Positions 8,631 to 13,459 of a DNA stretch of 13,459 bases are shown here, in pieces. Origin of the DNA: Paracoccaceae bacterium (GTDB taxonomy: Bacteria; Pseudomonadota; Alphaproteobacteria; Rhodobacterales; Rhodobacteraceae); NCBI GenBank assembly GCA_002746395.1, contig NVXA01000013.1:2385-15843 (forward strand), written 5' to 3'. Position 1 is the first letter of the stretch. The number at the start of each line of letters is the position of its first letter. The translations under genes were made by a program, and so were the position numbers. The notes beneath the pieces are model-generated. The model ran no database searches. It was not told the origin of the DNA and saw nothing but the letters and a program-made list of their open reading frames with translations.

Positions 8631-8667
8631 CAAACAAAAGCGCGAGCCCCGGGATGAAGACTCGCGC
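8631..8667 (-). terminator. Intrinsic terminator-like hairpin after ctaE
   Basis: On the minus strand, GCGCGAG (8667-8661) pairs perfectly with CTCGCGC (8646-8640), giving a seven-base-pair, almost all-GC stem around a 14-base loop. It is followed directly by TTTTGTTT (8639-8632). Orientation and position, about 65 bases after the ctaE stop and just before the SURF1 ribosome binding site, suit partial or full termination of the oxidase transcript. The rather long loop makes the strength uncertain. Confidence 0.65.
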
Positions 8668-8731
8668 GAAATTTATTAAGAAGGTTCGGCGCCGATGGAC
8701 CCCTTACAGGCACCGCCCCTTCCGGCAGGGC

Positions 8732-9523
8732 TCAGCCACCCCAAATGTAGATTGACGCAAACAAGAACAACCATACAACGTCAACAAAGTGCCAGTACCA
8801 CGCCGCCGCCTCAAAGCCGATGTGGCTTTCAGGCGTGAAGTCGCCTCTTTGGGCGCGTACAAGACACACAGCCAAGAAGATCGTACCAACGATAACATGG
8901 AAACCGTGAAAACCTGTGGCCATATAGAATGTAGCACCGTAAACGTTGCCCCCAAAGCTGAACGTCGCGTGGGTGTATTCGTAGACTTGGAAGAACGTGA
9001 ACAGCATACCCAACAAGATCGCGAGGATAAGGCCGTTTTTCAGGCCTTTGCGATCATTTTCATGTGCAAGCGCGTGGTGCGCCCAAGTTGCAGCCGCACC
9101 GGAACACAGCAGGATCAACGTGTTGATCAGCGGCAAGTGCCAAGCGTCCAGCGTCTCGATCCCCTGAGGGGGCCAAACACCGCCCGCATAATCAGCAAGC
9201 GGAAAGAGCGAGGCACGGAAAAACGCCCAGAACCATGCAACAAAAAACATCACTTCGGAAGCGATGAACAAAATGACGCCGTAGCGCAGGCCGATTTTAA
9301 CGACAGGCGTGTGATCGCCAGTATTGCCTTCGACAACAACCTCAGCCCACCAAACATACATTGTGTAAAGCACACCGACAAAGCCGATAAGCGCCATCCA
9401 TGGGCCGGAGTCGTTCATCCAAAGAACCGAGCCGTAGAACATGACAAATGCGCTGACAGCGCCGAGCAATGGCCAAGGGCTGGGTTTTAGAATGTGATAG
9501 TCGTGATTCTTTTCATGCGCCAT
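8732..9523 (-). CDS. ctaE: aa3-type cytochrome c oxidase subunit III
   Basis: This is the seven-helix structural subunit III of the heme-copper oxidase, in the cytoplasmic membrane. The 263-residue sequence is the normal length. It opens with the cytoplasmic [16 protein letters not shown] (7-22) and contains [17 protein letters not shown] (89-105). Its Glu90 corresponds to the DCCD-reactive glutamate of mitochondrial subunit III. Other family blocks are [48 protein letters not shown] and the C-terminal [19 protein letters not shown]. Subunit III stabilises subunit I and protects it from turnover-induced inactivation. The ATG at 9523 has GAGGG six bases upstream. It follows ctaG after 35 bases and ends the core oxidase block, with a terminator downstream. 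Confidence 0.97.
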   Translation of the reverse strand: MAHEKNHDYHILKPSPWPLLGAVSAFVMFYGSVLWMNDSGPWMALIGFVGVLYTMYVWWAEVVVEGNTGDHTPVVKIGLRYGVILFIASEVMFFVAWFWAFFRASLFPLADYAGGVWPPQGIETLDAWHLPLINTLILLCSGAAATWAHHALAHENDRKGLKNGLILAILLGMLFTFFQVYEYTHATFSFGGNVYGATFYMATGFHGFHVIVGTIFLAVCLVRAQRGDFTPESHIGFEAAAWYWHFVDVVWLFLFASIYIWGG

Positions 9524-9558
9524 GTTGGGTCCCTCATATTTTTTTGACGTAGTCGCGG

Positions 9559-10149
9559 TCAGTTTACCGCAGAAGTGGTAGCATCGTCTACCGGTTGATC
9601 AAGCATCGCTTGATCGCTCGGCAAGTCAGTTTCGTAGAAAGTGTAAGAAAGCGTAATTGAATTAACGAGTTTTCCGTCGCGGTCATTTACGATTTCGGGA
9701 TCGACATAAAACGTGACCGGCATCTGAACAGTTTGACCGGGCTGCAAAATTTGCTCGGTAAAGCAAAAGCAATCAATCTTGGTGAAAAATTCACCAATTG
9801 TGAACGGGGCAACATTATAGCTGGCTGTGCCTGCGATCACACGGTCGGTTGGATTGTGGGCCTCGTAGAAAGCCAAACCAACTTCGCCGATACGAATTTT
9901 CATTTGGCGTTGAACCGGCTTAAAGGTCCACGGCATGTCACGTTCTTTGGAGGCATCGAAGCGGATAATCATAGTTTGATCAAGTATCTCGGCCGTTTCC
10001 CCCGAGGTGGCCACAGCCGTTGTGCCACCATACCCGGTGACAGCGCAAAACCAGTTGTAAAACGGAACCGCAGCAAAGCCCATGGCCCCCATGAACGTCA
10101 CAATCGCGACAAGGCTTACAACAACACGTTTATTAGAAGATGTTTTCAT
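9559..10149 (-). CDS. ctaG: Cytochrome c oxidase assembly protein CtaG/Cox11 (CuB insertion)
   Basis: Cox11-type CtaG is a membrane-anchored copper chaperone that inserts CuB into oxidase subunit I. The 196-residue protein has one N-terminal membrane anchor (about 9-28), then [14 protein letters not shown] (30-43) and a periplasmic beta-rich domain. Copper ligands are expected in KIDCFCF (124-130; C127 and C129), followed by a [17 protein letters not shown] segment, all canonical, and the membrane-proximal C35 is also conserved. The C-terminal tail of about 25 residues is polar. The ATG overlaps the TGA of the upstream small gene as ATGA, so the two are translationally coupled. This is the Cox11 family and should not be confused with the unrelated Bacillus CtaG. 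Confidence 0.96.
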   Translation of the reverse strand: MKTSSNKRVVVSLVAIVTFMGAMGFAAVPFYNWFCAVTGYGGTTAVATSGETAEILDQTMIIRFDASKERDMPWTFKPVQRQMKIRIGEVGLAFYEAHNPTDRVIAGTASYNVAPFTIGEFFTKIDCFCFTEQILQPGQTVQMPVTFYVDPEIVNDRDGKLVNSITLSYTFYETDLPSDQAMLDQPVDDATTSAVN

Positions 10150-10331
10150 TCGCTCACCACCGCATCCAGACTAAAGTTAGGCGCCTTGGTATTCACACCC
10201 TGTGGCTGGCTAAGCTTCACCATCGTTACGGCGAAAATCAAACCAACGAACAGCATAAGCGCAATTCCTAGCGAGATATTACGACCTTTACGACGTGAGA
10301 GAAGTTCGTGTTCGTTGTGAATACCGGACAT
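10146..10331 (-). CDS. CoxF-like small membrane protein of the cox cluster
   Basis: This small gene encodes 61 residues from the ATG at 10331, giving MSGIHNEHELLSRRKGRN; an upstream in-frame GTG at 10343 would lie inside ctaB and is less likely. It has a short charged cytoplasmic N-terminus with an RRKGR cluster (13-17), a single membrane segment (about 19-38) and a short tail of about 20 residues, a topology that fits the positive-inside rule. It begins two bases after the ctaB stop and overlaps ctaG by four bases, so it is certainly embedded in the oxidase operon. Small proteins of this size and position, between ctaB and ctaG in alphaproteobacteria, are often called CoxF and assumed to help assembly. 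I see no metal-binding or catalytic residues, and the function is unproven. Confidence 0.8.
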   Translation of the reverse strand: MSGIHNEHELLSRRKGRNISLGIALMLFVGLIFAVTMVKLSQPQGVNTKAPNFSLDAVVSE

Positions 10332-10333
10332 GA

Positions 10334-11290
10334 TTAGAACCACATTGGCCAGTTCGCGAACCCAAGGTCAAAACCGCGCAAGGCGGCCTCGGCTAACAGG
10401 GCTACGAAGTGGACGAAAAGATAAAGGATGGAAAACATGAAGAAGCGCTTTTCGGCGCGGTAAGTATCGGCCTCTGCGACTTCGTCATTGCGTTGCCACA
10501 GGCGGAAAGCACCGAACAGAAACACCGCGTTGAAAGCAACGGCCACGGCGAAATACAGCGGCCCGCCGATCTGCGTGAAGGCCGGTGCGATTGCGATCGG
10601 GACCAGTAGAACAGAATATGCCAGAATGTGGCGGCGCGTTACGCGTGTGCCGCTGGTAACCGGCAACATTGGAATGCCCGCGGCTTTGTAATCTTCATTA
10701 CGGAAAAGGGCCAGCGCCCAGAAGTGCGGCGGCGTCCAGACGAAAATAAGCGCAAACATCAAGATGCTCTCAACGCTGATTCCACCCGTTGCAACGGCCC
10801 AGCCGATCATCGGAGGGAACGCACCAGCAGCACCGCCAATAACGATGTTGTGCGGCGTGCTGCGTTTTAGCCACATGGAATACACCACGGCGTAGAAGAA
10901 TATTGTGAAGGCCAGCAGGCCAGCGGCAAAAATATTGCCGAACAGGCCCAGCATCATTACAGCCAAGCCCGAAAGCGTTACGCCAATTGCCAACGCTTCG
11001 CTTCGCTTAACACGGCCAGACGGGATCGGACGCGCAGCTGTACGTTTCATGATCGCGTCAATATCAGCATCCCACCACATATTTAGCGCACCCGAAGCCC
11101 CTGCCCCGATGGCAATACACAAAATTGTGGCAAACGCGATAACCGGATGCACTGCAACGGGGGCTGTAAACAGGCCCACCGCCGCTGTGAAAATAACCAA
11201 GCGCATGACACGTGGCTTCAGTAGCTCGACATAATCGCCAAACTCTGCGTCATATTCTTGCGTTTCAGCCATATAGGTTGCGTCAGTCAT
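10334..11290 (-). CDS. ctaB: Protoheme IX farnesyltransferase (heme O synthase)
   Basis: CtaB is a polytopic membrane prenyltransferase that adds a farnesyl group to heme B to make heme O, the precursor of heme A in aa3 oxidase. From the ATG at 11290 it has 318 residues; an in-frame ATG at 11302 would add four. Neither has a strong ribosome binding site (GGGCGA precedes 11290), so the start is uncertain. Key motifs are LLKPRVMRLVIFTA (23-36), the prenyl-diphosphate-binding NMWWDADIDAIMKRT (70-84) with its aspartates followed by ARPIPSG, then SMWLKRSTPHNIVIGG with AAGAFPPMIGW, and VWTPPHFWALALF. Several hydrophobic helices follow. It lies between ctaC and the CoxF-like gene, the usual place in alphaproteobacterial cox operons. 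Confidence 0.95.
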   Translation of the reverse strand: MTDATYMAETQEYDAEFGDYVELLKPRVMRLVIFTAAVGLFTAPVAVHPVIAFATILCIAIGAGASGALNMWWDADIDAIMKRTAARPIPSGRVKRSEALAIGVTLSGLAVMMLGLFGNIFAAGLLAFTIFFYAVVYSMWLKRSTPHNIVIGGAAGAFPPMIGWAVATGGISVESILMFALIFVWTPPHFWALALFRNEDYKAAGIPMLPVTSGTRVTRRHILAYSVLLVPIAIAPAFTQIGGPLYFAVAVAFNAVFLFGAFRLWQRNDEVAEADTYRAEKRFFMFSILYLFVHFVALLAEAALRGFDLGFANWPMWF

Positions 11291-11308
11291 ATTTTCGCCC
11301 ATTGAGGG

Positions 11309-11330
11309 TCGGGGCAGCGGGCCACCCCGA
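11309..11330 (-). other. Small hairpin between ctaC and ctaB
   Basis: TCGGGG (11330-11325 on the minus strand) and CCCCGA (11314-11309) form a perfect six-base-pair stem with a ten-base loop, starting eight bases after the ctaC stop. There is no T-run after it, so it is not a standard terminator. It could stabilise the 3' end of a processed ctaC message or simply be chance in GC-rich DNA. Confidence 0.3.
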
Positions 11331-11337
11331 TGGAAGC

Positions 11338-12231
11338 TTAGTCAGTAGATGCGACAGTGATCGAAGTTGGCAGGCTTGCAAACTCGTTAGCTGCACGAAC
11401 CAGCCATGCGTCATACACATCTTGCGAAACCACTTTTACAGTGATCGGCATGTATGTGTGATCCTTGCCGCAAAGCTCGGAACATTGGCCGAAGTAAACA
11501 CCTTCGATTTCGGCTGCGAACCATGTTTCGTTCAAGCGGCCCGGAATACCGTCCATTTTCACACCAAATGCAGGGATAGCCCATGAATGGATAACATCGC
11601 TAGCCGTAACCTGAAGGCGAACAACTGCGTTAACCGGAACAACAACAGCGTTATCAGTGGCCAGCAGATATTCATCTTCAGCATACCCGTAGTCAGTCAA
11701 TTCAGCTTTAACGGCGTCCGTCAAACCGGCCTCGCCCGTACCAATCATATAGGAATCGAATTCAAATTCGAAATCTGGGTATTCATACGACCAGTACCAC
11801 TGGTTACCCGTGACTTTGATGGTCAGATCGGATTCAGGTATCTCAAGCTGCTTGAAAAGAATTGGCAGCGAGAAGGAGCCGATTCCGATCAGGATCAGGA
11901 TCGGGGCAACAGTCCAGATAACCTCGATAGTCGAGTGATGCGTAAAGCGTGCAGCTTCTTTGTTCGCACGGCGATTGTAGAATACGATTACCCATATCAA
12001 CAGCACCGTCACGAACAGGGAGATAATCCCGATAATCCAGTTGATCATGCCATCTAGCCACTGAAGGTCACGCGCCAGCTCGGTTGCGGCGGTTTGAAAG
12101 CCCATGCCACCTGCTGTGGGTTTACCAACAGCCTCGAGGCCCGTAATACCGTCTTGCGCCCAAGCCGCGCCGGAAATCATTGTAGCAACAATAAAGGTTG
12201 CAACTTTTGTGAAGAAATCACCAATCCGCAT
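11338..12231 (-). CDS. ctaC: aa3-type cytochrome c oxidase subunit II
   Basis: Subunit II accepts electrons from cytochrome c at the binuclear CuA centre. The 297-residue precursor starts with a signal peptide (about 1-25, cut after AWA). Two membrane helices follow (about 62-84 and 104-126) and then a periplasmic cupredoxin domain. The aromatic electron-entry block is GNQWYWSYEYPD (142-153). All CuA ligands are present with the same spacing as in Paracoccus: H215, C250, E252, C254, H258 and M261 (GQCSELCGKDHTYMP, 248-262). There is no fused cytochrome c domain, so it is the caa3-free form. The ATG at 12231 has GGGGA upstream. It is the first gene of the oxidase operon and is preceded by an FNR box. 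Subunit I is not encoded nearby. Confidence 0.97.
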   Translation of the reverse strand: MRIGDFFTKVATFIVATMISGAAWAQDGITGLEAVGKPTAGGMGFQTAATELARDLQWLDGMINWIIGIISLFVTVLLIWVIVFYNRRANKEAARFTHHSTIEVIWTVAPILILIGIGSFSLPILFKQLEIPESDLTIKVTGNQWYWSYEYPDFEFEFDSYMIGTGEAGLTDAVKAELTDYGYAEDEYLLATDNAVVVPVNAVVRLQVTASDVIHSWAIPAFGVKMDGIPGRLNETWFAAEIEGVYFGQCSELCGKDHTYMPITVKVVSQDVYDAWLVRAANEFASLPTSITVASTD

Positions 12232-12306
12232 CGTTTGTTCCCCGTTATTCGTGCTTTTTGCACTCTATTAAACCCTGCTCACGATAATTTGCAGAATCTC
12301 CGTTTA

Positions 12307-12320
12307 TTGATCTATATCAA
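12307..12320. promoter_or_regulatory. FNR/FnrL-type binding site
   Basis: The sequence TTGATCTATATCAA is an exact match to the FNR-family consensus TTGAT-N4-ATCAA, a perfect inverted repeat in the five-base arms. It lies in the 173-base divergent region between ctaC and tldD. On the minus strand it begins two bases after a predicted -10 element, so it would cover the ctaC start point, the typical place for repression. Toward tldD no promoter at the activating distance of about 41 bases is obvious. Confidence 0.75.
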
Positions 12321-12322
12321 AG

Positions 12323-12351
12323 ATCATATTAGACGATAGATAACAAGTCAG
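12323..12351 (-). promoter_or_regulatory. Predicted promoter of the ctaC operon
   Basis: On the minus strand CTGACT (12351-12346, four of six to TTGACA) is followed after 17 bases by TATGAT (12328-12323, five of six to TATAAT). Transcription would start near 12316, giving a leader of about 85 bases before the ctaC ATG. The leader also contains a small GTGC-TTTTT-GCAC element at 12251-12263 (plus-strand notation), which I do not consider significant. The assignment rests on hexamer match and spacing only. Confidence 0.45.
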
Positions 12352-12357
12352 TCATTT

Positions 12358-12372
12358 GCGGCATTCAGCCGC
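12358..12372 (+). other. Short hairpin in the tldD leader
   Basis: GCGGC (12358-12362) and GCCGC (12368-12372) form a perfect five-base-pair stem with an ATTCA loop, about 30 bases before the tldD start codon and clear of its ribosome binding site. It is too short and lacks a T-run to be a terminator. It could affect leader stability or be a protein-binding palindrome. Confidence 0.3.
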
Positions 12373-12404
12373 TTCCACGTATTTCATCGCATGAGGGACC
12401 ATAT

Positions 12405-13459
12405 ATGTCGCCAACTACACCGCGTTTTCGCCCATTCGAGACGAATTTGGACCTCGACCAAGCCCTCACAACCCTGCGCGAAGCCACGCACGGGGCCGAT
12501 GACGGTGAGCTTTTCCTTGAGCGTCGTCGTTCTGAAACGTTGGTTCTGGATGACGGGCGGATCAAAACCGCCAGTTATGATGCTTCCGAAGGGTTCGGCT
12601 TGCGGGCCATTCGCGGGGAAACGGCGGGATATGCCCATTCCTCCGATATTTCGCAAATCGCGTTAAAACGTGCCGCCGAAACTGCACGTTTGGCCGTAGG
12701 CGACGGTGGCGGCACTATGGCCCCACCGCCCACGGCGACAAACCAACGCTTATATACAGACCTTGATCCGTTCGATGACGCCACGTTTGGCGTGAAGATC
12801 GAAACGTTGCGCGAGATCGACGCTTTTGCCCGTGCGCTGGACCCCAAAGTTGTGCAGGTGTCGGCCAGTCTATCGGCGAGCATGCAAGAAATCGAAATCC
12901 TGCGCCCTGACGGTGTGCATTTGTCTGAATCGCGCCCCCTGACGGGGATTAGCGTCTCGGTCATCGTTGAAAAGGACGGGCGGCGAGAAAGCGGGCATTC
13001 GGCCAGCGGCGGGCGACACGGTTTGGCGATGCTTATGACGGACGATCATTGGAAGGCCGCCGCGGTCGAGGCTTTGCGGATTGCCATGGTTAACCTAAAC
13101 GCCGAACCAGCGCCTGCGGGTGTCATGGACGTGGTTCTTCGCAACGGTTGGCCCGGAATTCTACTGCACGAGGCGATCGGCCACGGGCTTGAAGGGGATT
13201 TCAACCGCAAGAAAACCAGCGCCTTCGCCGGACTTATGGGCAAACGCATCGCAGCCAAGGGTGTAACGGTGGTGGATGACGGAACGATCCCGAACCGCCG
13301 CGGCTCCATTTCCTTTGATGACGAAGGCACACCGTCCCAGCGCAATGTTCTGATCGAGGACGGCATTCTGGTCAACTTCATGCAAGACCGCCAAAACGCC
13401 CGCCTCATGGGTGTACCAGCAACAGGTAACGGGCGGCGGCAAAGCTATGCCCACGCGCC
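12405..13459 (+). CDS. tldD: Metalloprotease TldD (5' part, runs off the window)
   Basis: The reading frame is open from the ATG at 12405 to the window end, giving 351 complete codons of a protein usually about 470-480 residues long. The start has GAGGGA at 12393-12398, six bases upstream. The in-frame sequence begins MSPTTPRFRPFETNLDLDQA and contains the metal-binding HEAIGH (255-260, the HExxxH motif) in a block that continues GLEGDFNRKKTSAF, then later VTVVDDGTIPNRRGSISFDDEG and GNGRRQSYAHA at the edge, all characteristic of TldD. With its partner TldE/PmbA it forms a cytosolic protease that trims peptides threaded into its cavity; known roles include microcin B17 maturation and CcdA degradation. 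The partner is not in the window. It is transcribed divergently from the oxidase operon across a shared region holding an FNR box. Confidence 0.95.
   Translation, partial: MSPTTPRFRPFETNLDLDQALTTLREATHGADDGELFLERRRSETLVLDDGRIKTASYDASEGFGLRAIRGETAGYAHSSDISQIALKRAAETARLAVGDGGGTMAPPPTATNQRLYTDLDPFDDATFGVKIETLREIDAFARALDPKVVQVSASLSASMQEIEILRPDGVHLSESRPLTGISVSVIVEKDGRRESGHSASGGRHGLAMLMTDDHWKAAAVEALRIAMVNLNAEPAPAGVMDVVLRNGWPGILLHEAIGHGLEGDFNRKKTSAFAGLMGKRIAAKGVTVVDDGTIPNRRGSISFDDEGTPSQRNVLIEDGILVNFMQDRQNARLMGVPATGNGRRQSYAHA

Noticed and set aside
8686..8695. Ten-base perfect palindrome TCGGCGCCGA between ctaE and SURF1
   Set aside because: Short GC-rich palindromes are expected by chance at this composition, and it has no loop, T-run or promoter context.
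8789..9490. 233-codon open frame on the plus strand opposite ctaE
   Set aside because: It is antisense to a canonical subunit III gene. Its translation is low-complexity and charged with no recognisable domain, and it has no ribosome binding site in a sensible context.
12391..12666. ATG-initiated 91-codon frame overlapping the tldD start
   Set aside because: It is out of frame with TldD and its translation matches nothing. The TldD frame has the better ribosome binding site, and that ATG lies just before it.
1..13459. Search by eye for CRISPR arrays, tRNA genes, insertion sequences, toxin-antitoxin pairs or defence genes
   Set aside because: None seen. Every stretch is accounted for by housekeeping genes with short intergenic gaps, so I do not claim a new system here.

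Overview
The window is ordinary chromosomal DNA from an alphaproteobacterium, most likely a Rhodobacterales (Roseobacter/Rhodobacter-type) member. This placement is inferred from the arrangement of an aa3-type cytochrome c oxidase cluster (ctaC-ctaB-coxF-like-ctaG-ctaE), followed by SURF1, thrC, an M16 peptidase and a GNAT gene, with tldD divergent upstream, and from the protein sequences themselves. The base composition is moderately GC-rich and coding density is very high. The largest gap between genes is about 170 bases, and I see no tRNA, rRNA, CRISPR array, insertion sequence, phage gene or toxin-antitoxin pair.

Region 1 (about 18-3272, plus strand) is a compact four-gene unit: a flavin reductase-family FMN-binding protein, methylthioadenosine phosphorylase (mtnP), a NadR-like NMN adenylyltransferase/ribosylnicotinamide kinase, and adenine phosphoribosyltransferase (apt). 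MtnP releases adenine from methylthioadenosine and Apt converts it to AMP, so the two flanking genes form one salvage route. The NadR-like enzyme between them adds pyridine nucleotide salvage. A hairpin with a short T-run closes the unit immediately after apt.

Region 2 (3271-12351, minus strand, reading from high to low coordinates) is a long co-directional series. It starts at ctaC (oxidase subunit II, CuA site) and continues with ctaB (heme O synthase), a 61-residue CoxF-like membrane protein, ctaG (Cox11 copper chaperone) and ctaE (subunit III). An intrinsic terminator-like hairpin follows ctaE. The series then continues through SURF1, thrC, the M16 peptidase, a GNAT acetyltransferase and an FAD-linked 2-hydroxyacid dehydrogenase-type enzyme. 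Most of these genes overlap or are separated by only a few bases. Subunit I (ctaD) is not in the window and must be encoded elsewhere.

Region 3 (12232-12404) is the divergent control region between ctaC and tldD. It holds an exact FNR-type palindrome (TTGAT-N4-ATCAA) at the predicted transcription start of the ctaC operon, the position expected of an anaerobic repressor site. Region 4 (12405 to the end) is the first 351 codons of tldD, which runs off the window.

I found no convincing new biological system. The observations most worth following up are the FNR box at the ctaC start site, the internal terminator after ctaE, and the nadR-like gene inside the adenine salvage unit.
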